A stretch of 64,000 nt of DNA. It comes from Flaccisagitta enflata (Eukaryota; Chaetognatha; Sagittoidea; Aphragmophora). Below are positions 12,301 to 24,500 of the stretch, one piece after another (the first letter of the stretch is position 1; every line of letters begins with the position of its first letter). Under the pieces are notes generated by a model. The model saw only the letters and a program-made list of their open reading frames with translations, had not been told where the DNA came from and ran no database searches. The stretch lies in contig OZ231126.1 in NCBI GenBank assembly GCA_965153355.1, positions 105,152,001-105,216,000 on the forward strand, given 5' to 3'. Position numbers and translations under genes: made by a program.

Positions 12301-13440
12301 AAGGTGTCTATTATCAGAGAGTGTACAATCTTGGTAATAAGAAACGTGACACTTGGTAAAAGTAGTATCAACTTTAGAGAAGTGCTGCTCTTAAACCGGA
12401 TAAGTTACAGACTCAAGATTGGATCCATTTTAAAGGTCTGATTCAGAACTTTAAAATGAGACCAAGTTGAAGTCTTTAGCTTTATTTGTTTAGGAGTAGT
12501 GTTCTTCCAAAGTTGGTGTTAATTTCTTTCTGCTAGGATAGTAGATGGGTACACAAAATGACTTTCATGGATTAAATGACGGTAAACAAGGCCAAGTAGG
12601 CAAATAAAGTGCGACGTGTTGATCGTCGAACGAATGTGTTACAGACAGACCGACCGACCAACCAACCGATGGACAGAGCCAGTTATAGAGGTGCGTTGTC
12701 GCACCTAATAAGGAAATTTAAAGGTGATTTTCAGTTTTGTTTCTAACCTGAGTTGTACGACGAAGACATTCGCGTGATTCGCGAATTTCCGCATCATTGC
12801 ACCAACGACCGGCTTCTAAATGCGATATTCTGTTAGGATAAAAGAGAAGGTGAGGGGGGGGGGGCAGGTTAAATATAAGAGTAATGATAAGACAGACAGG
12901 ATGAGATGGACAGAAAGGAAGTCGGAAAGAAAGACAGAAAGAAAAGACGAAAGATAGAAAGACAGAAAAGACAAAGAAAAGACAGAAAGATAGTAAGACA
13001 GAAAGTTAAAGCAAGACAGAAAGACAGAAAGTGAGACAGAAAGATAGAAAGATGAGAAGCAAAGTTGGTTGAAACAAAAAGGCTGAGATTGAGGAATTGG
13101 AAGTAAGACAGAAAGACTAAAAAATAAGACAGAAAGACTAAAAAAAAAGACAGAAAGACAGAAAGACAAAGACGAAAACAGAAAGTAAGACAGACAGACA
13201 GACATAAGTGAGGTTGTTGGTTGAAACGGTTGGGCTGAGAATTGTTATAACGAATCAACAAGGTTGCATACATAGTCGCTGATGGACAGACCGACTGACG
13301 CAGTGGGTTATAGAGTCTTAATTTATGACTTACCCACAGTCTTCCATCGCGATATTGATACAGGCGATTAAACGTTCCCAATCGACCTGTTGACTGCCGC
13401 GCACCGTGGCGAGCAAAATAAAAAGCGTAAGGAGGCGCAT
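9387..13440 (-). CDS. Mucin-like type I single-pass membrane protein, five exons
   Basis: The exons are 13440-13334, 12829-12748, 12265-12125, 10815-10048 and 9884-9387 (about 531 aa). All introns are GT-AG and all phases agree (2, 0, 0, 0). Exon 1 begins with ATG and a clear signal peptide (MRLLTLFILLATVRG). Exons 1-2 encode a short Cys-containing N-terminal domain with four cysteines after the signal peptide. Exons 3-4 encode a long Ser/Thr-rich stalk with Thr and Ser runs, expected to be O-glycosylated. Exon 4 ends with one membrane helix (WIVVGVVSAIVVVIAVFILI) and a KK stop-transfer. Exon 5 encodes a cytoplasmic tail of about 165 residues ending SVV, a possible class I PDZ ligand. It looks like a surface mucin or adhesion-type receptor, but I recognise no family. 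Confidence 0.8.
10880..11270. repeat. Duplicated intron block, copy A
   Basis: This block in the third intron of the mucin-like gene resembles 11640-11990. Shared landmarks in order are CAACCGAAG...GTTCT, CAAAATATG...GTCAACT, and later CAATATGTAAATTAG. Spacing between copies is about 740-760 bp. It fits a tandem duplication of a piece of this intron, possibly linked to expansion of the Ser/Thr exons on either side. Confidence 0.6.
11640..11990. repeat. Duplicated intron block, copy B
   Basis: Second copy of the block at 10880-11270, with the same ordered landmarks at about 75-85 percent identity by eye. It is intronic and carries no open frame of its own. Confidence 0.6.
12584..12710 (+). 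repeat. Hairpin-tailed interspersed repeat, copy in an intron
   Basis: It starts AACAAGGCCAAGTAGG. The head contains AGTGCGAC (12608-12615) and the middle an ACCGACC tract. The tail is a perfect 7-bp hairpin, AGGTGCG-TTGT-CGCACCT (12689-12706), then AATAAGG. The head matches the reverse complement of the tail's 3' arm over GTGCGAC. It lies in the second intron of the mucin-like gene, antisense to it. Confidence 0.85.
12880..13205. repeat. GACAGAAA-type minisatellite in an intron
   Basis: Imperfect 8-10 bp units (GACAGAAA, AGACAGAAAGAC) run through the first intron of the mucin-like gene. The long minus-strand ORFs here only reflect the repeat. Confidence 0.85.
13255..13334 (+). repeat. Degenerate hairpin-tailed repeat abutting a splice donor
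   Basis: A GGACAGACCGACTGACGCAGTGGGT-like body is followed by TATAGAGTC...GACTTACC. On the minus strand the end of the tail reads GTAAGTC, which is exactly the donor of the first intron of the mucin-like gene. The copy is diverged, so assignment rests on the order of body and tail. Confidence 0.5.
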
Positions 13441-14237
13441 GATGGACGTCGAGAGAGCGAGAGAGAGAGAGCGTCACAAAAACCGTTCAGAAATTGTGAG
13501 GTGAAGTGTAATAACGGACGTGAGAGTCACGTTTTGAATTTATACGTATCGGACATTTGGCCATTTTCACTTACTTGGTCACCGTTCAAAAACAACAACA
13601 GAGAAAACGACAGATCTTAACAAGCGCTGTTTCTGTTCTATGATTGGTCGTTTTGATTGGAGGGAAGGCGCTGATTAGTCGGCAGGTTACTTTGGTAGTA
13701 GGGGGAAACTAGTTTAGTTCTCAATCGTCAGCCTTGATTTGCATGTTGGTGGTCGGGGAGAAACTTACCTCTTAGACGGTCGGGTAGGTGAAGGACGCAT
13801 CACTTACCTTTGATCCTTGTTGAGCGGGACCTAACATGCTTCTGATAGAGAGAACGATTTGTTAGAGGCTTAATTGGTCATTTGGTCTGTCTGTCGGTCT
13901 GTTGGATATTTCTGCCTGTCTGTCTGTAACGATATTGTGACTTTGTGTTACTTGTTATCTGTGTACTTGTTTGTTTTTGTTACGTGAGACGGAAAAGTCT
14001 CTTTTGTAGGGAAAAAGAAAAAGAGAATTAAGTGGGCAAGTGGAAAAAACTGTTTTTAATCAAAACAAAGAATCTTAAAAGTTTGTGATTACAAGTTTGG
14101 CTTTTGAATTTCAGTTTGAATTCTATAACGAGTGAGAATGAGATATAACAGATAAAGGAGTAAAACTGCATGCGCTCAACTTTAGCCTGATTGTCTGTCT
14201 TTCACACTCATTATTGTTTTTTTTTTCTATCCTTGTT
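13441..14237. other. Intergenic interval, possible promoter of the mucin-like gene
   Basis: This is the region upstream of the mucin-like gene's ATG on the minus strand. A CT-rich stretch (13450-13475, read on the minus strand) directly precedes the ATG. No TATA box could be assigned with confidence. Nothing else was recognised. Confidence 0.3.
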
Positions 14238-15098
14238 TCAAAAGTCATATAGACTGTATGAGCAGAATCTGAACAAAGATGGGTCCAATACGGTGTCTGT
14301 CCGTATGGTCGGTCTGAAGTGTTTTGTCAGATCACGTCGGAAGAATGTCATTTCGCTAAAATTCATTTCTTTGGTCTTTTCCCACAGTGCGCAGAAATCT
14401 TGAAATGAGCCATTTTGGACAACAAGGTTTGGGAACTTGATTGTAGTTGGTGTGGCATGAATCATTTTCCAAAAACCTCTATTAAACCCGATAAGAGGTT
14501 TTGGGTGTTCAGGATTGATGTCATATTCATGAAGAAAGCCAAGTAGCATTTCATTTTCGGCTTCTGAGGATGCACTTTCAGGAAAGGTTCTCACAGTGAT
14601 TTTTTGTTTTCTTGTATGTTGTTTTGGTTTGACATCTTGAGACTTGATAATGGATGATGAGGGTTTTTGATCATCATTGGCAAGTTTAGCTCGATGTGCT
14701 GAGTGGACAGGTGGTGAAGAAATGAATGAAGCTGCACTGGGTTCAAAATTGGAATTTTTGGGTGCGACTTGGTCATTTTCCGTCTCGATTGGGAGACTGT
14801 GTTCTTCATTGGAAGCTTTTGGCTGAATTGAGTTAAGTAGCATGCTTTGAGCAAACTCAGGGTCTGGGTCGCCATCTTGTGTATGAACGAACACTCTCAA
14901 AGATGGGACATTGTCGATCTGCTCTGCTGTTGCATATTCGCCCTTTAGGATGAGCATTTGCAAGTGAGCGCACGCCCTGGAAATTGCGTGAAAGTATACA
15001 CTTTTTGTGTATTCTTCTGTGTTCATACTGTGTGTTACCAAAGCCACCTTTTCGCAGAGAGAGTTTTGTCTTATTTTGAGAATTTGGAATCTTACCAT
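14238..15098 (-). CDS. Unrecognised 286-aa protein or exon
   Basis: An uninterrupted frame from ATG 15098 to a stop at 14238 encodes a protein I do not recognise. The first 80 residues look folded and helical. Residues about 95-180 are Ser/Pro/Lys-rich and probably disordered. The last 100 residues look folded again, with motifs such as HEYDINPEHPKPL, GFNRGFWKMIH and FFRRDLTKHFRP. No membrane segment or signal peptide is visible. The satellite array begins about 160 bp upstream of the start, so the gene may have lost its 5' end. Length and composition favour a real gene or exon over chance, but this is not proven. Confidence 0.5.
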   Translation of the reverse strand: MVRFQILKIRQNSLCEKVALVTHSMNTEEYTKSVYFHAISRACAHLQMLILKGEYATAEQIDNVPSLRVFVHTQDGDPDPEFAQSMLLNSIQPKASNEEHSLPIETENDQVAPKNSNFEPSAASFISSPPVHSAHRAKLANDDQKPSSSIIKSQDVKPKQHTRKQKITVRTFPESASSEAENEMLLGFLHEYDINPEHPKPLIGFNRGFWKMIHATPTTIKFPNLVVQNGSFQDFCALWEKTKEMNFSEMTFFRRDLTKHFRPTIRTDTVLDPSLFRFCSYSLYDF

Positions 15099-15261
15099 TG
15101 CCTTTAGGCTGATAACTGTTGCTCTTTTTTTCGAGTGGCGCTTTGAAAGTTTGCGTCAGCGTTACCCCACAATGTTGTGGGGTAAACGGGCATTCCGCCA
15201 AGGTAGATGCATTCCATTGAGTTATGACGTCCGCGAAAAGAGAGGTTTTTGTGTTTTGGCA

Positions 15262-18200
15262 GACCCACAGCCTGGCAGACCCATCTACTAAGGAAATTGC
15301 TAGTTTATGGGGATCATGGCCAGCAGAACCCCAGCAGACCCACATTTTACTGACTTGGGGATCAGCTCGAGCAGACCCATGAACAATCTGGCAGACCCAC
15401 TTCTACTGACTTGGGGATCAAGACTAGCAGACCCATGAACAATCTGGCAGACGCATTGAATAGATGGTTAAGCCTGCAGTAGAGTCCTTCCTACTAACTT
15501 CGGGATCATGGCTAGCAGACCCATGAGCGATGTGGCAGACCCACTTGATAGATGAGAACACTTGCAGCAGAACTCTTTCTACTAACTTGGGGATCATGGC
15601 TAGCAGACCCATGAACAATCTGGCAGACCCACTTGATAAATGAGAATACATGCAGCAGAACTCTCTCTATTAACTTGGGGATCATGGCCAGCAGACCCAT
15701 GAACAATCTGGCAGACCCACTTAATAGATGAGAATACATGCAGCAGAACTCTCTCTACTATCTTGGGGATCATGGCTAGCAGACCCATAAACAATCTGGC
15801 AGACCCACTTCTACTAAGTTGGGGATCATGGCTGGCAGACCCATTAAAAATCTGGCAGACCCACTAAAAAGATCAGGATACATGCAGCAGAACTCTCTCT
15901 ACTAACTTGGGGATCATGGCCAGCAGACCCATAAACAATCTGGCAAACCCACTTCTACTAACTTGGGGATCATGGCTAGTAGACCCATGAACAATCTGGC
16001 AGACCCACTTAATAGATGAGAATACATGCAGCAGAACTCTCTCTACTATCTTTGGGATCATGGGTAGCAGACCCATGGACAATCTGGCAGACCCACTTCT
16101 ACTAACTTGGGAATCATGGCTAGCAGACCCATGAAAAATCAGGAAGACCCACTTAATAGATGAGAATACATGCAGCAGTACTCTTTCTACTATCTTGGGG
16201 ATCATGGCTTGCAGACCCATGGACAATCTGGCAGACCCACGTCTACTAACTTAGGGATCATGGCTAGCAGTCCCATGAACAATCTGGCAGACCCACAAAA
16301 TAGATCAGAATACATGCAGCAGAACTCTCTTTACTGACTTGGGGATCACGACCAGCAGACCCATAAACAATCTGGCAGACCCACTTCTACTATCTTGGGG
16401 ATCATGGCTAGCAGACCCATAAACAATCTGGCAGACCCACTTGATAGATGATAACACTTGCAGCTGAACTCTTTCTACTAACTTGGGGATCATGGCTGGC
16501 AGACCCATGAATAATCTTGCAGACCCACTTAATAGATGAGAATACATGCAGCAGAACTCTCTCTACTAACTTGGGGATCATGGCCAGCAGACCCATGAAC
16601 AATCTGGCAGACCAACTTAATAGATGAGAATACATGCAGCAGAACTCTCTCTACTATCTCGGGGATCATGGCTAGCAGACCCATTGACAATCTGGCAGAC
16701 CCACTTCTACTTAGTTGGGGATCATGGCTGGCAGACCCATGAAAAATCTGGCAGACCCACTAAAATGATCAGAATACATGCAGCAGAACTCTCTCTACTA
16801 ACTTGGGGATCATGGCCAGCAGACCCATAAACAATCTGGCAGACCCTCTTCAACTAACTTGGGGATCATGGCTAGCAGACCCATGAACAATCTGGCAGAC
16901 CCACTCAATAGATGAGAAGACATGCAGCAGCTCTCTCTCTACTATCTTGGGGATCATGGCTAGCAGACCCAGGACAATCTGGCAGACCCACTTCTAGTAA
17001 CTTGGGGATCATGGCTAGCAGACCCATGAAAAATCTGGCAGACCCATTCAATAGATGAGAATACAAGCAGCAGTACTCTCTCTGCTATATTGGGGATCAT
17101 GGCTAGCAGACCCATGAAAAATCTGGCAGACCCATTAAAAAGATCCGAATACATGCAGCAGAACTCTCTCTACTAGCTTGGGGATCATGGCTACCAGACC
17201 CATGAAAAATCTGGCAGACCCATTAAAAAGATCAGAATACATGCAGCAGAACTCTCTCTACTAACTTGGGGATCATGGCTAGCAGACCCATGAACAATCT
17301 GGCAGACCCACTTAATAGATGAGAATACGTGCAGCAGAACTCTCTCTACTAACTTGGGGATCATGGCCAGTAGACCCATGAACAATCTGGCAGACCCACT
17401 TAATAGATGAAAATACCTGCAGCAGAACTCTCTCTACTAACTTGGGGATCATGGCTAGCAGACCCATGAAAAATCTGGCAGACCCACTCAATAGATGAGA
17501 AGACATGCAGCAGCTCTCTCTCTACTATCTTGGGGATCATAGCTAGCAGACCCATGGACAATCTGGCAGACCAACTTCTAGTAACTTGGGGATCATGGCT
17601 AGCAGACCCATGAAAAATCTGGCAGACCCATTCAATAGATGAGAATACAAGCAGCAGTACTCTCTCTGCTATATTGGGGATCATGGCTAGCAGACCCATG
17701 AAAAATCTGGCAGACCCATTAAAAAGATCCAAATACATGCAGCAGAACTCTCTCTACTAGCTTGGGGATCATGGCTAGCAGACCCATGAAAAATCTGGCA
17801 GACCCATTAAAAAGATCAGAATACATGCAGCAGAACTCTCTCTACTAACTTGGGGATCATGGCTAGCAGACCCATGAACAATCTGGCAGACCCACTTAAT
17901 AGATGAGAATACGTGCAGCAGAACTCTCTCTACTAACTTGGGGATCATGGCCAGCAGACCCATGAACAATCTGGCAGACCCACTTAATAAATGAAAATAC
18001 CTGCAGCAGAACTCTCTCTACTAACTTGGGGATCATGGCTAGCAGACCCATGAAAAATCTGGCAGACCCACTTTATAGATGCTAATACATGCAGCTGTAC
18101 TCTCTCTACTATCTTGGGGATCATGGCTAGCAGACCCATGGACAATCTGGAAGACCCACATCTACTAACTTGGGGATCATGGCTAGCAGACCCATGGACA

Positions 18201-20557
18201 ATCTGGCAAATCCCAATTTCTACTAACTTGGGGATCATGACTGGCAGACCCATAAAAAATCTGGCAGACCCACTTAAAAGATGAGAAAACATGCAGCAGT
18301 ATTCTCTCTACTCTCTTGGGGACCCTGGCTAGCAGACCCATGGATAATCTGGCAGACCCACTTCTACTAACTTGGGGATCATGGCTAGCAGACCCATGAA
18401 CAATCTGGCAGACCCACTAAATAGATCAAAATACATGCAGCAGAACTCTCTCTACTAACTTGGGGATCATGGCCAGCAGACCCATGAACAATCTGGTAGA
18501 CCCACTTAATAGATGTGAATACATGCAGCTGTACTCTCTCTACTATCTTGGGGATCATGGCTAGCAGACCCATGGACAATCTGGAAGATCCACATCTACT
18601 AACTTTGGGATCATGGCTAGCAGACCCATGGACAATCTGGCAGACCCATTTCTACTAACTTGGGGATCATGACTGGCAGACCCATGAACAATCGGCAGAC
18701 CCACTGAATAGATGAGAAGACATGCAGCAGCTCTCTCTCTACTATCTTGGGGATCATAGCTAGCAGACCCAGGACAATCTGGCAGATCCACTTCTAGTAA
18801 CTTGGGGATCATGGCTAGCAGACCCATGAAAAATCTGGCAGACCCACTCAATAGATTAGAATACAAGCAGCAGTACTCTCTCTGCTATATTGGGGATCAT
18901 GGCTAGCAGACACATGAAAAATCTGGCAGACCCATTGAAAAGATCCGAATACATGCAGCAGAACTCTCTCTACTAGCTTGGGGATCATGGCTAGCAGACC
19001 CATGAAAAATCTGGCAGACCCATTAAAAAGATCAGAATACATGCAGCAGAACTCTCTCTACTAACTTGGGGATCATGGCTAGCAGACCCATGAACAATCT
19101 GGCAGACCCACTTAATAGATGAGAATACGTGCAGCAGAACTGTCTCTACTAACTTGGGGATCATGGCCAGCAGACCCATGAACAATCTGGCAGACCCACT
19201 CAATAGATGAAAATACCTGCAGCAGAACTCTCTCTACTAACTTGGGGATCATGGCTAGCAGACCCATGAAAAATCTGGCAGACCCACTTAATAGATGAGA
19301 AGACATGCAGCAGCTCTCTCTCTACTATCTTGGGGATCATAGCTAGCAGACCCATGGACAATCTGGCAGACCCACTTCTAGTAACTTGGGGATCATGGCT
19401 AGCAGATCCATGAAAAATCTGGCAGACCCACTTAAAAGATGAGAATAAATGCAGCAGAACTCTCTCTACTATGTTTGGGATCATGGCTAGCAGACCCATG
19501 GACAATCTGGTAGACCCACTTCTACTAACTTGGGGATCATGGCTAGCAAACCCATGACTATCTGGCAGACCCACTAAATAGATCAGAATACATGCAGCAG
19601 AACTCTCTCTACTGACTTGGGGATCATGGCCAGCAGACCCATAAACAATCTGGCAGACCCACTTAATAGATGAGAACACATGAAGCAGAACTCTCTCCAC
19701 TATCTCGGGGATCATGGCTAGCAGACCCATAGACAATCTGGCAGACCCACTTCTACTAAGTTGAGGATCATGGCTGGCAGACCCTTGAAAAATGTGGCAG
19801 ACCCACTAAAAAGATCAGGATACATGCAGCAGAACTCTCTCTACTAACTTGGTGATCATGGCTAACAGACTGATGAACAATCTGGCAGACCCACTTAATA
19901 GATGAGAATACATGCAGCAGAACTCTTTCTACTAACTTGGGGATCATGGCCAGCAGACCCATGAACAATCTGACAGACCCACTTCTACAAAGTTGGGGTT
20001 CATAGCTAGCAGACCCATGAAAAATCTGGTAGACCCACTTAACAGATGAGAATACATGCAGCAGAACTCTCTCTACTATCTCGGGGATCATGGCTACCAG
20101 ACCCATAGACAATCTGGCAGACCCACTTCTACTAAGTCGGGGTTCATGGCTGGCAGACCAATGAAAAATCTGGCAGACCCACTAAAAAGATCAGAATACA
20201 TGCAGCAGAACTCTCTCTACTAACTTGGGGATCATGGCCAGCAGACCCATAAACAATCTGGCAGACCCACTTCTACTAACTTGGGGATCATGGCTAGCAG
20301 ACCCATGAAAAATCTGGCAGACCCACATAAAAGATGAGAAAACATGCAGCAGTACTCTTTCTACTATCTTGGGGATCATGGCTGGCAGACCCATGGACAA
20401 TATGGCAGACCCACTTCTACTAACTTGGGGATCATGGCTAGCAGACCCATGAAAAATCTGGTAGACCCACTTAATAGATGAGAATACATGCAGCAGTACT
20501 CTTTCTACTATCTTGGGGATCATAGCTAGCAGACCCATGGAAATTGTGTCAGACCCA
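15262..20557 (-). repeat. Satellite array with 88-bp and 56-bp units
   Basis: About 5.3 kb of head-to-tail units built on GATCATGGCTAGCAGACCCA and AATCTGGCAGACCCACTT. Long units are 88 bp. Short units are 56 bp and lack the middle part that contains the ATACATGCAGCAGAAC motif. Higher-order copies are visible: the AGACATGCAGCAGCTC variant recurs at about 16917, 17496, 18717 and 19302, mostly about 580-590 bp apart. Since 88+56=144 is divisible by three, many minus-strand ORFs of 64-178 aa appear, but no non-repeat protein is encoded. Confidence 0.95.
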
Positions 20558-20650
20558 CTACGGGGCGGATACATTCCGCAGCCTCTCTCTACGAAAACAC
20601 ATGATTCTTGGAACCAATTCGTGACTGTATTGGCAAATACGAATATCATG

Positions 20651-20690
<40 letters not shown>

Positions 20691-20867
20691 TATGACTAAC
20701 CAAATGATCGGGACGGTAGCCGGAAGACGTACAAAGATCAGAAAGAAATAATCAAATAATCAAATAATAAAAGACAGAGACGTAAACTAGACTACGAATC
20801 TTAACTAGACTAAAGAGACTATCTAGCGCTGCTTCGCACGAGCGTATTTCTCTAACACTCCCGCCCC
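20558..20867 (+). repeat. Palindromic ATC-microsatellite element, copy 1
   Basis: This unit has the sequence order GATTCTTGGAACCAA, ATTGGCAAATACGAATATC, an (ATC)n run at about 20650-20693, ATGATCGGGACGGTAGCCGG, then AAAGACAGAGACGTAAACTAG and the terminal GCACGAGCGTATTTCTCTAACAC. Copies recur at 21573-22050 and 25140-25614. It is inserted in the satellite array. Confidence 0.8.
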
Positions 20868-21015
20868 AACCGCAGTTCCGTAGGAGCGAGGTTTGAACGT
20901 GATGGAGAAATTCGCGAGTCAAACTTTGATGTTGTTGCCGTCTTTCCTTCTTCTCCCGCCGTTGAACCAATCTATCGCTGTCGCCGTTGCAAGAAAGAGT
21001 GTCTGTCAACGTTTG

Positions 21016-21048
<33 letters not shown>

Positions 21049-21885
21049 TTGTTGTTGTTGTTGTTTCACCGACTTTGATAGTTTGACGGCCCAAAGACTC
21101 CTTCGCGCGTGATACGTGGTTGTTTGTTTTTGTTGCTCCCGCCGTGACAACGTTGAAAAGTCACCCGCTGGATTGGACGCGAAGGGTGTGTTGCGGCCCG
21201 TCGTTTCGTGTCCCTGTATCCACAACGTCGCAACCTCTGATGGTCGTCCCGCCGTCCGACTTCGTTTCCCCGGCCACAAAGTCTTTTTGTGTAGTGTATC
21301 AATCGAGCGGCGTTCCCCTGGGTTCATCTCCGATGTTTCATGACGTTTGAAGCTTGTGCATTTGTTTTTATTATGTGCAGTTTGTTCGTTCGCCGCCGTC
21401 GTTACTTTCATTGTCGATTTTGTTTGTCTTGTCCTTTCACGGGTAAATGTCGATGTCTTTGTTCTGTTCATTTGCCGTGCTTGACACTTCTTTATTGACG
21501 TCGACGTCGATGATTCGTTCGATGGCGTAAGAAGCCTTTCAAGTTGCCGTGTTCGTGCGCTTCCCACATTTGTCACTGTCGCGTATTTGTGTCCCCCGCG
21601 ACGGGGCGTCTAACCGGACCGGCGCGATATGACAACGCGTGATTCTTGGAACCAACTCGTGACAAATGATCGGGACGGTAGCCGGAAGACGTACAAAGAT
21701 CAGAAAGAAATAATCAAATAATCAAATTGTTAGAGAAATACGCTCGTGCGAAGCAGCACTAGATAGTCTCTTTAGTCTAGTTAAGATTCGTAGTCTAGTT
21801 TACGTCTCTGTCTTTTATTATTTGATTATTTGATCTGTTCTTTCTACGTCTTCCGGCTACCGTCCCGATCATTTGGTTAGTCATA

Positions 21886-21934
<49 letters not shown>

Positions 21935-22470
21935 CATGATATTCGTATTTGCCAATACAGTCACGAATTGGTTCCAAGAATCATGCGTTTTCGTATCGCG
22001 ACGGCCCGGAAAGACGCCCCGTCGCGGGGGACAAAAATACGCGACAGTAACGAATGACGGAACTGCGCAAATAAAGGCTTCTCGCGCCATGAACTAATCA
22101 TCGCCGGCGAAATCAATACGGGAACGTTGGACCGAGGAAAAAGACCGACGTTACAACAAACAAACGAACATCGAGAAATCCCATCCCCAAGTCGCACTAC
22201 GTGGAAGACACGGACACTAAGCGTGGTGTGCGCGGCAGCGGAAAACAAAGACACCGCGCCAACAAAACAACCCCATCGAGATCGCGGTGGACTTTTCCCC
22301 TTCGCAAAGACGTTTCTGGATCGATTTTGCGACGGCGGGAGATTGTTTCGACGGCGGGAGAAGAAGGAAATTACGGCTTCGGACATCAAAGCGCAACTCG
22401 CAGATTTCTGCACGATCCAACCTCCCTCCTTCGGAACGGCGGTTGGGGCGGGAGTGTAAAGAAATACGCT
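20864..22470. mobile_element. Non-autonomous DNA element with long terminal inverted repeats
   Basis: 20868-21000 (ACTCCCGCCCCAACCGCAGT onwards, through TTCTTCTCCCGCCGT) is the imperfect inverted copy of about 22330-22458. Two copies of the ATC element sit inside, one forward (21573-21727) and one reversed (21729-22050), tail to tail. The minus-strand ORFs in 21022-21576 and 21961-22413 lie in the element and have no recognisable domain. The element may be a relic of a larger transposon. Confidence 0.65.
21573..22050. repeat. Palindromic ATC element, copies 2a and 2b, tail to tail
   Basis: 21573-21727 is a forward copy lacking the (ATC)n run. 21729-22050 is a full reversed copy with (GAT)n at about 21887-21931. 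They meet at TTGTTAGAGAAATACGCTCG. Confidence 0.8.
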
Positions 22471-23205
22471 CGTACACGGCGCACTATGGTCTGGAAGTGG
22501 CTAAATCTGAGACAAAACCTAAAGATTGACAATAATGATTATAATGAATACAACAACTAAGAAAAAAAATTTAAAAAAAGATTTTTCTTCATTTTTCGGG
22601 TTTTTGTATGCAAAAAGGTCATTTTTAACAATTCAAGATTATTTTAGAATACAAGAAATCCTTAAATCTCCTTAAAATTGAATAGTGAGACTTTAATATT
22701 TCTTATTGGTAATTAAAAATGTTTTCTGAGTAAGGGCTTAGTTATTACAAAGAAAAATTAAGATATTATATTTTTATCAATATTCTTTTTTTTAGCTGAA
22801 GATATCTAAAATACTACTCAAAATATGCAAAGTAAACGATGAATTATGTATAATTTCACTAATCCATTGGTAAGTTTCATGGACAAAAGATTCAAAGTTT
22901 TTTGATGAAGTTTAAGCTTAACAGAAACACAGAATGAATACAGAATAAAATATCACTAAGAATATTTATTTATTGTTTAATCATGAAAAGTATCATGAAT
23001 GATTTGAAACTCAGAAAATGCTAAAAACGAATGAAGTCATGATATTTTTTTTTCATATATACAAAAGAAATAAGAATGATAGAAATATACTTAAAATTAT
23101 ACATCTTTAATCTTTTTAATATTTTCAAATATTCTCAATTATATCTGGTTCTCAAGCATGTGCAACCCATAGTGCATGTGTGATGTCAAATAACGACTAA
23201 TTCCT
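22471..23205. other. AT-rich interval without genes
   Basis: Strongly AT-rich, with short homopolymers. No ORF, repeat unit or RNA gene was recognised. Confidence 0.5.
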
Positions 23206-23208
23206 TTG

Positions 23209-23632
23209 AAAGAAAAACAAGGTCGGATACACGGCTACCCCAGTCGCATGTGGGTGGGCAGGGGCTGTATTTGAGGTCACTGGATTATTTGGACAGAAGC
23301 AGTGAGGCTAAAGACAGCAAAAAAAAACAAAAAAGTAAAGTGTGACAGACGGAACGACAGACGGACCGACGCACGGACTAACAGATGGATGGACCGACAA
23401 AGCGGGGTGTAGAGTCGCGTAGCACTCAGCAATCGCAGGTGGATGGGGAGAGGCATGCAATTTCTCCCCCCCCCCCCCACACACACACAGTCACAACTGT
23501 CCATGGGTTAGTCTGTCAGTCCAACAAGTTTTTTTTTATTCAGGAGATAGATTCATGTTTTTTCTTTTTTTTTTTCTTTTTCATGATTTTTGTTTTGTTT
23601 ATAGATTTGCGTGGCATGCGACTAAAAATGGA
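23209..23632 (+). repeat. Two adjacent or nested hairpin-tailed repeats
   Basis: The first copy starts AACAAGGTCGGATACACGGC with head AGTCGCATG (about 23242) and a degenerate tail GTAGAGTCGCGTAGCACTC (about 23409). A second head-like stretch (CAATCGCAGGTGGATGGGG) and a tail at 23601-23628 (TTTGCGTGGCATGCGACTAAAAATG) follow. The second tail ends CATGCGACT, the reverse complement of the first head, which suggests one copy broken by another. Confidence 0.6.
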
Positions 23633-23929
23633 GGTGCTGAAAACCAAAATACAGTTAATTTTGGCGAGACAAGGGGGACCAAATCCATCTGGGCATAATC
23701 TAAATCTCATGATCCTCATGTTCTGTCGGTATGGTTCATGGAAGCAGGAAATTGATGAAATAGGGAAGGAACAGCCCCTCATAAAGAGTTCATTCGAATC
23801 ATAGAAACGGACGGACAGAGCAAGTCAAAAGTACGGCTTATCTTTACTAACTCGCTTCTGAAGTAACTGTACAAAATCATATCTTTCATGGAGCAACAAG
23901 CTCAACGCCATATAGACTGAACTTGAATG

Positions 23930-24500
23930 AATAAACAAATGAATGAATGAATGAATGAATGAATGAATGAATGAATGAATGAATGAATGAATGAATGAAT
24001 GAATAAATGAATGAATGAATGAATGAAACAAGCGTCAGTTTCAAACAGTTTGTTCTTTTCATCTCTAAATAAATGAATGAAGGAACAAAAAAATGAATGA
24101 ATTAATAAATTTACATATGAATGAATGAATTAATGAAAGAATGAATAAATGAATGAATGAATGAATGAATAAATGAAAATCGTTCTAAGAGAAACATTGC
24201 TTTGCCTGAAAACACGCATCTGTTGACAATGATTGAAGAGATAAATTTATTAAAAAATCAACGACTGACAATTGGATTAGTTGAAGAATGAGTAATGAAT
24301 AAATGAATGCATGAATGAATGAATGAATAAATGAATGAATGAATGAATGAATGAATGAATGAATGAATGAATGAATTAGAAGAAAGGTATGGATGGTTGA
24401 ATCCCAATAAGGAAGAAGAATTGAATGAATGAATGAATGAATGAATGAATGAATGAATGAATGAATGAATGAATGAATGAATGAATGAAAGAATGAATTA
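23930..24500. repeat. (TGAA)n microsatellite blocks
   Basis: Several tetranucleotide blocks (TGAA/ATGA) at about 23930-24025, 24110-24175, 24295-24375 and 24420-24500. The Phe/Ile/His/Ser ORFs on the minus strand are translation of the repeat. Confidence 0.95.

Noticed and set aside
15262-20557. Many minus-strand ORFs of 64-178 aa with similar proteins (MGLLAMIPK type)
   Set aside because: They are translations of the 88/56-bp satellite, change frame from unit to unit and show no sequence outside the repeat.
21022-21576. 184-aa minus-strand ORF with a Gln run
   Set aside because: It lies inside an inverted-repeat element, overlaps other open frames and has no recognisable domain.
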